64,000 bases of DNA from the NCBI GenBank assembly GCA_903917735.1, contig CAIXBR010000010.1, positions 1 to 64,000 of the forward strand, written 5' to 3'. The stretch is from an uncultured Elusimicrobia bacterium. Its GTDB lineage: Bacteria; Elusimicrobiota; Elusimicrobia; Elusimicrobiales; UBA9959. A program made the translations under genes and the position numbers. Within the stretch, counting starts at the first letter, position 1. Every line of letters begins with the position of its first letter. The notes below the pieces were generated by a model. The model was given only the letters and a program-made list of their open reading frames with translations, did no database searches and was not told the origin of the DNA. Below are positions 1 to 8,097 of the stretch, piece by piece.

Positions 1-1
1 G

Positions 2-1432
2 ACCGGCTGGCCTGCTGTCACCTTCCACTACGAGAATATTCTTACCAGCTACCTGTCGGTCCAGGACAGCCCCAGGCAATTCAGGCTTGAGTCAAGTCCC
101 AGCGAGGCGGTTACAGGCCTCTATGTGCAAGGCAATGTTGGCATCGGGACCACAGCGCCGGCGGCCAGGCTGGCAGTCCACGGCCCGGCCCGGATCGGCA
201 TCGACAACTGGGATACTCAGGAGTCCTCCCCGCAGCAGGTCCTGAGACTCTACAGTAATGGCATATCCGGAGTCGCTCCGTATTCGGCCTTCGACTTCAT
301 GACTACGGCAGGATATAACTACTCTAATAAACTCGAGCTAAGGTCGTGGGATTATATCAACGGCCAGACAGGCACTTTGTTCGCTGTGCTGGGCAATGGC
401 AATGTCGGCATCGGGACGGCGAGTCCGGGCCAGCGGCTCACGGTTGTGGGCGGCTCAATTCAGCCGGCAGCCGGCAATTCGGCGGCCGCCGGAATTGAAT
501 TCCCGCTCGATCCGGGCGGGGGCTCCGGCGACGAGGCATGGATCCGCTACTACGCCGAGTCGGGGGAAAACACGAAACTCCAGATCGGCATCAACAATGA
601 CGCCGACGATGACATCTCGTTTTACCAGGCCGGCGCGGAGAGGATGGACATCTATAACGGCAACGTCGGCATTGGTACTACGGCGCCGGGGGCGAAACTG
701 GAGATCAACGCAGGGTCGAACGATGGATTGAGAATAAACAACGGGACCGTGAATGGCGTCGTGTTCAATACAAGCAACAACTCCATGACAGTCGGCACCA
801 TATCGAATCATGACCTTAACCTTTTTACGAATAATTCTTCAAAGGTAACCGTTCAGGCCGGCGGCAACGTCGGCATCGGAACGGCGAGTCCGGGAACTAA
901 TTTAGAAGTAAAGGGAGGAGTAAGCGGGCAGTTAATGCTTCCTCTCTCAATTAACAGCGGTTATTATCTTCCGGGTTCGGCTATCGGGATCGGATTCCAA
1001 ACTGATGGCAGCGCCTACTACACTAAAGGCGCTTTAGTTTATGCAAGTAACGGATCTGGTTGGAATATAGGTAATTTTCATTTCTTGCTCAGAAATGACG
1101 CAAGCTACGCCACGCCTGTAACCTTGGCCGATGCAAAGATGACTATTCTGGCCGGCGGCAACGTCGGCATCGGAACGGCGAGTCCAGTGGCGACGTTAGA
1201 TGTTAATGGTACCGTAAAGTTTTCCGGCGGGTCGACAGGGCAGTATTTAGTAAAAGGTGCTGATGGCAACTTGAATTGGGCCACACCGTCCTTGAGTTGT
1301 TATAATAGTTATGACGGTTCTGATGAATATGGCGGGGCATGCAACGCTGGATATGTTTCTGTTTTTAAAGCGAATATTTATATGATGGGAATTGCACAAC
1401 AATGGGTGCGCGTATGCTGTAAAATTCAATAA
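2..1432 (+). CDS. GNVGIGT-repeat surface/tail-fibre-like protein, 5'-truncated by window edge
   Basis: An open frame runs from base 2 to the TAA at 1430-1432 with no start that must be used, so the gene begins outside the window; a GTG at 125 is only an internal codon. The visible 476 residues contain five copies of a GNVGIGT(T/A)(A/S)P motif, beginning at bases 131, 398, 659, 863 and 1157. Each is followed by a short beta-prone stretch ending in a 'LAVHG/LTVVGG/LEVKGG/LDVNG' phrase. This motif is typical of phage tail fibres and of large repeat-rich bacterial surface proteins with a tail-fibre-like stalk. The last ~50 residues are cysteine-containing (SCYNS, GGACN, RVCCKIQ) and differ from the repeats, so they may be a terminal head or binding domain. 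No signal peptide can be judged because the N-terminus is missing. Function is inferred only from repeat type; adhesion or surface display is the likeliest role. Confidence 0.75.
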   Translation, partial: TGWPAVTFHYENILTSYLSVQDSPRQFRLESSPSEAVTGLYVQGNVGIGTTAPAARLAVHGPARIGIDNWDTQESSPQQVLRLYSNGISGVAPYSAFDFMTTAGYNYSNKLELRSWDYINGQTGTLFAVLGNGNVGIGTASPGQRLTVVGGSIQPAAGNSAAAGIEFPLDPGGGSGDEAWIRYYAESGENTKLQIGINNDADDDISFYQAGAERMDIYNGNVGIGTTAPGAKLEINAGSNDGLRINNGTVNGVVFNTSNNSMTVGTISNHDLNLFTNNSSKVTVQAGGNVGIGTASPGTNLEVKGGVSGQLMLPLSINSGYYLPGSAIGIGFQTDGSAYYTKGALVYASNGSGWNIGNFHFLLRNDASYATPVTLADAKMTILAGGNVGIGTASPVATLDVNGTVKFSGGSTGQYLVKGADGNLNWATPSLSCYNSYDGSDEYGGACNAGYVSVFKANIYMMGIAQQWVRVCCKIQ

Positions 1433-1632
1433 TTCCGGCAGCGTCTGCATCGGGGCGACAAGGCATGGGGCGAAGTGGTCATACTGTTTGTATCGATGAT
1501 AATGGGAATTTTCACAGAGTACCGCCGCCTGTCCAGAATCACCCTTCAACATAGATGGCATTAAATGGATAAACCGGCCTGATTTAGACCGTTTTGGGGT
1601 ATCTACTTGACTCCACCACTCCTCGCGACAGC
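1433..1632. other. Intergenic region with possible decayed coding remnant
   Basis: Two hundred bases lie between the repeat protein and the convergent L,D-transpeptidase gene. In the plus direction short stretches read NSGSVCIGATRHGAKWSYC and, after a frame change, DDNGNFHRVPPPVQNHPS. These have the flavour of a secreted protein C-terminus but are broken by stops. I see no clear terminator, promoter or RNA. It may be a remnant of an alternative C-terminal segment of the neighbouring gene; this is weak. Confidence 0.3.
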
Positions 1633-2361
1633 CTATTTCGCGGGCGTCTCGCCTTCAACACAGATGCTGGTATTGGTCTTGCCGCTGGCCTTTACTATGT
1701 CAAAAAGCGTCTTGGCGTCCACATGGGACAGGCGCACACAGCCGTGGGAGGCGGGTTGGCCCAACAGTTTCTCGGTTTCCGTGGCGTGTATAGCTATATT
1801 GCCGTTGAAGAAGATGGCGTTGGGCATAGGGGCGTTGTTATACAGGCTGGAGTAGTGCATAACCTCCATGGAATCCGGGGCGAAACATCTGCCGCTGCCC
1901 GGAGTTGTGTGGGCAGGCGGCACTCCGGAGGAGATCTTGAAGGCCTTGTTCACTTCTGGCCCCTCCACCGTAAGGCGCTGCGCGTCCAGATCCACTTTAA
2001 TGCGCACCGCGGCCAGCTGCGCCACGGAATTGTTCACAACATAGCGGGAATCAAGGATGCCGTAAGCCCCGGTTTCGTCCGAGTTGGCCGCCAGCCCGAA
2101 AGCCAGGCCCGCCTCGGCGGGAGAATGCTCGTCCAGGAACTTATCGGGGTCGGCGGCGGCTTCAGCCCGCAGAACATCCAGTTTTAAAGCGGCGGCGGCT
2201 TCAGCGGAACCCGGGAGCCCGGAACCGGTTATAAGCGGCAACCCTGCGCCCGGCAGGCCGGCGACGCCGGAGTTCTTGTCCAGACCCGGCAGGTCGAAAG
2301 CAAAACCGGTAGAGGTTAAAGTCAGAAGGAAGGCTGCAATTAAAGATTGCAGGGCTTTCAT
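1633..2361 (-). CDS. L,D-transpeptidase (YkuD family), secreted
   Basis: Predicted periplasmic L,D-transpeptidase, a cysteine enzyme that forms 3-3 peptidoglycan cross-links or attaches proteins to peptidoglycan. The YkuD signature is clear: an upstream His (H192 in IAIHAT) and the catalytic motif SHGCVRLS with C208 in a 242-residue protein. The start at 2361 (MKALQSLIAAFLL) was chosen over an upstream in-frame ATG at 2415. It gives a clean signal peptide (residues 1-20) and has an AAGGAA ribosome-binding site just upstream. The first ~130 residues after the signal are low in recognisable features, with a Gly/Leu/Pro-rich linker. The protein ends ETPAK. It converges on the repeat protein and is separated by ~150 bp from the next minus-strand gene, so it is probably its own transcript. 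Family assignment is firm; the substrate role is inferred. Confidence 0.88.
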   Translation of the reverse strand: MKALQSLIAAFLLTLTSTGFAFDLPGLDKNSGVAGLPGAGLPLITGSGLPGSAEAAAALKLDVLRAEAAADPDKFLDEHSPAEAGLAFGLAANSDETGAYGILDSRYVVNNSVAQLAAVRIKVDLDAQRLTVEGPEVNKAFKISSGVPPAHTTPGSGRCFAPDSMEVMHYSSLYNNAPMPNAIFFNGNIAIHATETEKLLGQPASHGCVRLSHVDAKTLFDIVKASGKTNTSICVEGETPAK

Positions 2362-2513
2362 GAATATTTTTCCTTTGCGAGCGGGCTGGTCACCGGCCCC
2401 TGCAAGGATATTCAATCAAAAATAACGGCAAAGCCGTATGAGCCGAAAGTACCCGGAAAAAAAGTCTTTAGGGCCGGCGGCGGGTAGGTCTTTTATCCCA
2501 TACTCCGGACAAG

Positions 2514-5282
2514 TCAGTGTTTAAGCTTGAAGAGCCGGGAAAACTCGAAAGAAACCCCGGTCATCAGGTTGGTGGCGGTACCCTTGAAGACGGTCCCTGT
2601 GGCCGCATAATAATTCAGGAAGGGGCTTATCATAACGTCGCCATAGAACCTGGTGCTGAACTTGGTGTTTATCTCAAGGCGCTGCTTAAGGTCGGAGACG
2701 GTGTCGAAACGCGTCCGGGAGAAATTCCGGTAGCTGCCATCGGCGCTAAAGGTCAGGGAGGTCCCGGGAATGAGCATAGACAGCCTGAACCCCGCCTCGA
2801 GAGCGTACTTATCCCTGGCCGGTGAATAGGTGTAGGTGCGCTCCATGATAGCTGCTGTATACAATTCCTGGAGGATAGCCCCTTCAAACAGCTTCATGCC
2901 GGCCTTGGTACGCACAACTTTGCGCCGCGGCAGGCCGGGATTGCGGGAGAATTCAGTGTCATAGGCCGCGTTGACGAACGGGCCCAGAACGGCGGCGCCG
3001 AGCAGGCCTTTATAATCCCATATGCTGTACCGGAACTCGCTCTCGAAAAGCAGCTGGTCCATATTCTCAGTGACCACCTTGGCCCCGGCAGCCGGCCATA
3101 CAGTAGTCCTGTAATAGTCGGCCGAAACGCCGGTATCCACCCGCAGCCTGTCCTTATACAGCTCGGAATAGAGTCTGCCGGAACCCTGTACCACGGTCTG
3201 GTCACTGGCGTTGGCCTTGGAATCGCTGACCCCGGAGAAGTTTGAGTTATTGTTTACGCTCGTGTTGCTGAGATGGAGCGCAAGGTTGCGAAGGTTCAGC
3301 CGCCACTGCGGCTGCTGCGGTATCGTCCTTCCCACAAGCTTCCTTACCGCGTCCTCCCAGGCGCCGGGGAGAGGGTTCCCCTTTTCCTTAAAAAGCCTTT
3401 CCATAACGATAGTCTTTATAGTGCCGCGGCCCTGTTCCAGTCTCCGTATATTCTTCAAGTACTGGTTTTTCGCCTGGTCGCGCAGAAAGCTTTCCGGGAA
3501 GGCAGCAAGGTACATCTCGGTGTCGCGCAGCGGCAGCCCCGCTATCTTGTTGTTCTTCGCCAGCCCAGCCTCCGCGTAATAAGTGCGGCTGAAATATTTT
3601 TGGCTTCCGTCCGCCTCTTTGCCGTCTATCTCCAGAGATCCTTTCAGGGAACGTATAAGCGCGCCGGGCACCCACGCCCTCACTACAGGCTCGTCCGGGT
3701 CCAGCCAGCTCCGCACCATGGAGGACGGGATATCCCCCGGAACCGTGCTGGGCAGCGGCCGTATCTTTAGGAACGCGATCTCGGATCTCTCATGCTCGCG
3801 CAAGATGGCCGCGGCAAGATCGTAAAAATCCAGCGTGGAATACTGGTCCTTGTCCGGATAGATCCTGCGCATGTCCGGCAGCGCCGCGTCTCCGGACCCC
3901 ATAAAGTATTTCACTATGCGCTCCTTTATCGAGGCGTGGTCCATGTAATAGATGGAATCCTCCCTGTCGCGGGACACCGGCTCTGAAGTGACGGCCTTCA
4001 ACGAGCCGTTCCCTGCGAATTCCAACTCTATCCTGCCCAGACCGTCCGCGCCCCTGGAGACCACCATGGCCGGCAGTTCGTGTATCTCGCGGTCCCAGTC
4101 GGAAAGTTCCACCCGCTCTTTCCTCCTGGTGGTGTTCTCCCATAGCTTGGGGCCTATTACGATGTCCACCCCCGGAGTAGAGATAAGCTTCCAGATACTG
4201 TCAGCGTCCAGGTGGGAAACCGCTACCACCAGCTTTGCTTTCTCCACGGACCGCAACCTATCCAGCAGACTCCTGAGATCGCCGTCGCGGAAAGGGTCGC
4301 GGACGGACAGCGGCGCGCCGGCGAGCTGGGCCTCGTACAACGGCCCGTCGGGGATCAGCGAAATGAACGCGGTCCTGACCCCGGCTATTTCCCTGAGATA
4401 GTACGGCTTTATCAGCCCGGCGAGCTTCGGGTCTTTAATTTCAAGGTTAGAGCAGACAAGCACCGGCGCTCCGGCCGGGATCACGGGATTTCCCGAGCTT
4501 TCCCACTCCCAGAACGCCCCTATATCGCTGTTGTCAGGCGCCGCCATCTCCATCCCTATATTCGAAAGATATCTGAGTGTATTGCCGACGGGGAGTTTTA
4601 CAAGTTCCGCCAGCGAGCCGCCCATGCCGGCGCCTATAAGCACGTTCTCGTCCTTTTTTACCGCGACCAGGTCTTTTACTTTTTTGCTGAACCCCTTCAT
4701 GCCCATAGGCAGGCAGAATTCGGTGAGCGTGAGATTTTTCCCGTCGTCCTCCACCGCGTAACGCATGGCGATGGTCGGAGACCAGACCTTGTCCGGCTCT
4801 TTCCCCCTCAGGGATATTGCGGTGAACCCTTTTCCGCCAGGCGTACGGCCTCGTACAAGGTCCGCCGGGCCGCCGGCGAGAGAGAAGGAAAAAGGGACAT
4901 TCTCCTCCAGGAACCGCACGGTGCCGGAACTAAGGGGCGCGTCAGCATAAAGGAAAGATTTTCCGCCCTCCAGGACGAAGACCTCGCCTATAACCGAATA
5001 ATCAGTGGTGCTGTCCAGCTCCTTGGGCGCGGCTTTTTCCGGATTTTCAAGGATCATCTTCTGCCCGTCGGTATAGACCACCGCGGCGGACATCTTTCCG
5101 AGCTTTATGGTGCCGGACGAAACCGCCGGAAGCTTTTTAACGGAGGACGTGAGCTCTGAAGTTATGCTGTAGCCGCCATCCGAGTAGAATATGGAACCGG
5201 CTCGCTCCTGCGCCAGCAGCGGCCCGCAGGCCAGCGCGGAGACAAGCGGAATACAAAAATAAAGACAGCGTTTAACGGACAT
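2514..5282 (-). CDS. 5'-nucleotidase-fold protein with degraded metal sites fused to a C-terminal beta-barrel
   Basis: A 922-residue secreted protein with an Ala-rich signal peptide (cleavage probably after LLA at 24). Residues ~210-425 follow the order of a UshA/5'-nucleotidase metallophosphatase domain: IGAGMGGSLAELV, a region where GNHE is expected, PVLVCSNLEI, VAVSHLDADSIW (355-366) and VDIVIGPKLW. The GNHE and GH(T/S)H metal ligands are replaced (APDNSDIG and GPKLW), so phosphatase activity is doubtful. Residues ~500-620 resemble the 5'-nucleotidase C-terminal substrate domain. From ~680 to the end, alternating beta strands rich in Tyr/Phe/Arg look like an outer-membrane barrel. This soluble-plus-barrel arrangement suggests a surface or periplasm-facing anchored protein. 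It is separated from its upstream neighbour by an intrinsic terminator. Domain calls come from motif order and are moderately secure; the function is unknown. Confidence 0.6.
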   Translation of the reverse strand: MSVKRCLYFCIPLVSALACGPLLAQERAGSIFYSDGGYSITSELTSSVKKLPAVSSGTIKLGKMSAAVVYTDGQKMILENPEKAAPKELDSTTDYSVIGEVFVLEGGKSFLYADAPLSSGTVRFLEENVPFSFSLAGGPADLVRGRTPGGKGFTAISLRGKEPDKVWSPTIAMRYAVEDDGKNLTLTEFCLPMGMKGFSKKVKDLVAVKKDENVLIGAGMGGSLAELVKLPVGNTLRYLSNIGMEMAAPDNSDIGAFWEWESSGNPVIPAGAPVLVCSNLEIKDPKLAGLIKPYYLREIAGVRTAFISLIPDGPLYEAQLAGAPLSVRDPFRDGDLRSLLDRLRSVEKAKLVVAVSHLDADSIWKLISTPGVDIVIGPKLWENTTRRKERVELSDWDREIHELPAMVVSRGADGLGRIELEFAGNGSLKAVTSEPVSRDREDSIYYMDHASIKERIVKYFMGSGDAALPDMRRIYPDKDQYSTLDFYDLAAAILREHERSEIAFLKIRPLPSTVPGDIPSSMVRSWLDPDEPVVRAWVPGALIRSLKGSLEIDGKEADGSQKYFSRTYYAEAGLAKNNKIAGLPLRDTEMYLAAFPESFLRDQAKNQYLKNIRRLEQGRGTIKTIVMERLFKEKGNPLPGAWEDAVRKLVGRTIPQQPQWRLNLRNLALHLSNTSVNNNSNFSGVSDSKANASDQTVVQGSGRLYSELYKDRLRVDTGVSADYYRTTVWPAAGAKVVTENMDQLLFESEFRYSIWDYKGLLGAAVLGPFVNAAYDTEFSRNPGLPRRKVVRTKAGMKLFEGAILQELYTAAIMERTYTYSPARDKYALEAGFRLSMLIPGTSLTFSADGSYRNFSRTRFDTVSDLKQRLEINTKFSTRFYGDVMISPFLNYYAATGTVFKGTATNLMTGVSFEFSRLFKLKH

Positions 5283-5332
5283 AATGCATCTATTCTATAT
5301 AATTATCACACTCGCTCCGGCCCTGCCGCGCA

Positions 5333-5374
5333 CAAAAAAAAGGACGGCCCGGGCAAATACCCCGTCCGTCCTTT
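5333..5374 (-). terminator. Rho-independent terminator of the duplicated-domain gene
   Basis: Read on the minus strand, the AAAGGACGG arm at 5374-5366 pairs with CCGTCCT at 5347-5341, and a run of eight T follows. It lies 15 bases past the stop of the gene ending at 5389 and upstream of the gene starting at 5282. Confidence 0.85.
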
Positions 5375-5388
5375 AGTCAGGGCGCGGC

Positions 5389-6303
5389 TCAGAACTCGGC
5401 GGCTTTCTCGTTATTGCGCTCCACGGCCCTTATCTCGTTGTCCAGGTCAGCGCTGTCCCTCTTCATATAATTCAGCAGCGTGCGGGACGTTTCAAGGTCG
5501 TTCGCCCGTACATCGTCCTTCAGATTTCCGTAATTACCCTCCAGCTGATAGCGCCAGTACTGTATATTCCCTATAAAACCTTCGTTCTTCGCGCGCAGCC
5601 GCTCGTAGCCGGCTGGGTCGGCTGTGCCCGCCGGGGTAGGGAACACAAAAGCGCTCTTCGGGACATCCCGCCCTTCCAAAGAGGCACAGACAGCCGCCTG
5701 GGACAATATGGCCTCGCGCTCTGTAGCGCCGGCGGAATAAAGCTGCTCATTGCCCTGCTTGCGGGGCCAGGCGGCGGCTTTGCGGTTATTCTCGTTTACG
5801 GCGTCTATCTCGCCGATTATGGACCAGTGGTCATGGCGCATATAGTTGATAAGGATGTTGGCGGTGGTAAGGTCGTTCTTGCTAAGCACATAGACCAGGT
5901 TCGAGTAGTTGCCTTTGATCTGCTCCTGCCAGTAGCCCACGTTCCTTATAAAGCCGTCGTTCTTTTCCTTCAGCGCCGCGTATTCCGCCGGCTTCTCTAT
6001 GCCCGCCGGGGCGGGAGACAGGAAAGCATTCACCGGAACGGAACGGCTCTTTTCAGCCGTCACGTACCGCAAGGCCTCTTTCTTTATATTAGCGCGCTCG
6101 GAGGCGCCAGCCTGGTATATCCTTTCGTTCTCGGCTTCGGCAGGGGTGACCTGTTTCTGCGGAAGCGGGACGTCGGCTGCCGTACCTTTCAGCGAAACTT
6201 TAATTTGCGCGGCAGACACGCCGTTAATGGTGAAATTATCTGCGGCGTTACCGGCGGAAACGAAGCACAGGGCGGTAAAGAGCGGAATGATGAGATTTTT
6301 CAT
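5389..6303 (-). CDS. Secreted protein with two tandem ~120-residue repeats
   Basis: Unrecognised 304-residue protein. The start at 6303 gives a good signal peptide (MKNLIIPLFTALCFVSAGNA); the longer frame from 6327 adds eight residues that spoil it. After a short linker, residues ~59-177 and ~185-304 are an internal duplication. Both copies carry NE(R/Q)(I/L)Y.AGA(S/T)ER, P.PAG, a K(N)(D/E)GFI(R/G)N(V/I).YW..Q(I/L)(K/E)GNY.NL block, LINYM/LLNYM and a final NN(R/E)KAA. The repeats are rich in aromatic and Asn residues and are probably helical. No cysteine cluster or membrane anchor follows the signal, so a periplasmic or secreted location is likely. It has its own downstream terminator. No function is proposed. 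Confidence 0.7.
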   Translation of the reverse strand: MKNLIIPLFTALCFVSAGNAADNFTINGVSAAQIKVSLKGTAADVPLPQKQVTPAEAENERIYQAGASERANIKKEALRYVTAEKSRSVPVNAFLSPAPAGIEKPAEYAALKEKNDGFIRNVGYWQEQIKGNYSNLVYVLSKNDLTTANILINYMRHDHWSIIGEIDAVNENNRKAAAWPRKQGNEQLYSAGATEREAILSQAAVCASLEGRDVPKSAFVFPTPAGTADPAGYERLRAKNEGFIGNIQYWRYQLEGNYGNLKDDVRANDLETSRTLLNYMKRDSADLDNEIRAVERNNEKAAEF

Positions 6304-6389
6304 AACTGTTTCTCCTACCCATAGCATACAGCGGGCAAAACCATGGCGTAAGGGCCGAAAGGCCTATAAGGCTCCGTGATAAGAACTTT

Positions 6390-7388
6390 TCAGAACGTCT
6401 GCGTTACTTTATTGAGGCCCTTGGGGTTGTCGGGATTAAGGCCTTTCGAGAGGGAAAGGCGAAGCGCCAGCATTTTCATGCGGATGTCCACGGGAATACA
6501 GCTGAAAGGAAATTTGAGTTCACCGGGCCCGACTATTTCATAACGGGTCCCGCGCTCGTCGAGGGCCTTTTTGACCTTAAGGATATCTTCAGGCAATTTA
6601 TCCGAAGGCGTGAACAAAAAGACCAGGTCCCTAGCGGTATAGGCCCCTACGGGGCCGTGCAGGAACTCGGCGGCGGAATAACCCAGCGCGTGGGCCTTGG
6701 CCATCTCCCTGAACTTCAGGGCGGAATCCTCGGCCACGGCGTTGAAAGGCCCGCGCCCGACGAAGCCCAGCATGGGCGCTTTTTTTATTCTCGCCAGCAA
6801 GCTTTCCCCGCCGTAATTATCAGCCACGGCCTCCCGAGCCGCGGTTATGGTCTTTTTAAAGTCAGCGGCAGCGAAGCAGCGGCTCCAGGCCTGGGCGGTC
6901 CACAGCACGGCCCAAAGTTGCAGTTCGAAGCTTTTGGTAGCGGCTACGGGCACTTCTTTCGAATTGGAAAGCAGTATATGCCGCCCGGCCAGGCGGGCCA
7001 GCGGGTTGTTCTTCAGGTCCGCCTCGTTGGTGACGGCCACGCCCCTGGCGCCCCATTTTATAAGCTTTTCCAGGCACGCTGTTATATCGTGGCTGCGGCC
7101 CGACTGGGAGAACGCCCAGACGGCCTGGCCTTTGAAATTCAGCGGCTGCCTGGCCTCGAAGATGGAATGCGGGTGTATGAAGTTGGTTATGGTCCCGGCG
7201 TAGCCCTCCCAGATGTACTTGGCGAACAGTGTAGCCGTGCCGGAAGAGCCGCGCCCTACGAGGTAGACCGTCTTGTCCCTGGACCGCAGAGCCAGTTTCC
7301 CGAGCGTCATGGCCCGGGCCGAGAATTCCTCCAGCAGCGCTGGGGCTTCTGCTATATCGCCGTAGGTGAGGGTGTCCTGTATTTTCAT
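6390..7388 (-). CDS. SIS-domain aminosugar isomerase/deaminase (GlmS isomerase-like)
   Basis: A 332-residue protein with two SIS (sugar isomerase) domains and no glutaminase domain. It matches the GlmS C-terminal half and the stand-alone family that includes AgaS, FrlB and type II glucosamine-6-phosphate deaminases. Visible motifs are GRGSSGTA and SQSGRSHD (phosphosugar binding), KEVPVAATKSFE, GRGPFNAVAEDSALKFREM, AEFLHGPVGAY, and the C-terminal GLNPDNPKGLNKVTQT typical of this group. It likely isomerises or deaminates an amino- or ketose-phosphate in the cytoplasm; the substrate cannot be chosen from sequence. Its ATG (7388-7386) overlaps the TGA (7387-7385) of the displaced 3' part of the DPH6-like gene, so the two were translationally coupled. 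Confidence 0.82.
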   Translation of the reverse strand: MKIQDTLTYGDIAEAPALLEEFSARAMTLGKLALRSRDKTVYLVGRGSSGTATLFAKYIWEGYAGTITNFIHPHSIFEARQPLNFKGQAVWAFSQSGRSHDITACLEKLIKWGARGVAVTNEADLKNNPLARLAGRHILLSNSKEVPVAATKSFELQLWAVLWTAQAWSRCFAAADFKKTITAAREAVADNYGGESLLARIKKAPMLGFVGRGPFNAVAEDSALKFREMAKAHALGYSAAEFLHGPVGAYTARDLVFLFTPSDKLPEDILKVKKALDERGTRYEIVGPGELKFPFSCIPVDIRMKMLALRLSLSKGLNPDNPKGLNKVTQTF

Positions 7389-7580
7389 TTTAAGCTCCGC
7401 GTCCGGCGGCCCCGGACCACCTTGAATTTTTCAACCGCGACAAATTCCTGCCCGCCTATACGCCCGGGCGCGAGCTTCAGCGGCACTATCCTGCCAGCGA
7501 ACGCCGGGCTTTCCAGCACCAGGGTCTGCACGTCGCTGCCGTCTACGGTACGGCCGGCCTTTTTCTCCGCTGTCAGTACG
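7385..7580 (-). pseudogene. Displaced C-terminal part of the DPH6-like gene (frameshifted)
   Basis: Directly after the stop at 7573 the coding signal continues in another frame (LTAEKKAGRTVDG, SDVQTLVLESPAF, GRIVPLKLAPGR) to a TGA at 7385. That stretch fits the C-terminal 'HTLV.D.PLF' region that full-length DPH6-family proteins carry. One missing base around the GTACTGA at ~7576 (for example TAC CTG instead of TAC TGA) would join both parts into one protein of about 236 residues. The restored gene ends in an ATGA overlap with the SIS gene, the normal style of this operon. Confidence 0.65.
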
Positions 7581-8097
7581 CGAGGAAATCCGCGTCCATT
7601 TCCCGGCCTACCCAGCGCCTGTCCGCTTTTTTTGTCTCGATGCCGGTGATTAGCGCGCGGACGCCCAGCTGCAGGCAGAGCCGGACCGCGTAGACGAGGT
7701 CGAAACCTATCACCGGGGCTTCCAGGCCGAACCCGGCCCGGACGGCGGCTTTGCGCCAAGAATCTATTTTCCCCCCGCAGCGGCAGCGGGCCACTCCGGA
7801 AACCAGGGTATCCGCCCCGCAGGCCTCGGCGGCCGCGCGCGCCAGAAGGGCCACGTTGCGGGACAAGGCCTTCACGTTGAAACCGGGCCCGGTCTTAACA
7901 ACAACCGACGGAACCCATAAAAGCCGGGCGTGGGCCGCTATTAGCTCCGGCTTCCTGAAATCGTTGAAATACCTGGCGTGCCCTGCTCCCCCGTCGAAGG
8001 TGACCAGGCAGGCTATCTTCAGGCCGGCGGCCGCGGCCTCGAGCAAGGCCAGGTGGCTGTCCTTTCCGCCGCTGTAGATTACCGCGCAGTTCTTCAT
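7573..8097 (-). CDS. DPH6-like ATP-pyrophosphatase (diphthine-ammonia ligase family), N-terminal part
   Basis: The 174 residues as read begin MKNCAVIYSGGKDSHLAL, a PP-loop (SGGKDS) that binds and cleaves ATP to AMP and pyrophosphate. They continue with the family's CLVTF, ARYFNDFRKPELIAAHARLLWVP, VSGVARCRCGGKIDSW and GREMDADFLAY segments. The family amidates diphthine in eukaryotes and archaea; bacterial members have uncertain substrates. The reading frame stops early, and the missing C-terminus is present downstream in another frame. The start lies in a six-A run shared with the end of the HAD gene (positions 8097-8102), where a second one-base shift is suspected. As sequenced it may be inactive. 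Confidence 0.7.
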   Translation of the reverse strand: MKNCAVIYSGGKDSHLALLEAAAAGLKIACLVTFDGGAGHARYFNDFRKPELIAAHARLLWVPSVVVKTGPGFNVKALSRNVALLARAAAEACGADTLVSGVARCRCGGKIDSWRKAAVRAGFGLEAPVIGFDLVYAVRLCLQLGVRALITGIETKKADRRWVGREMDADFLAY

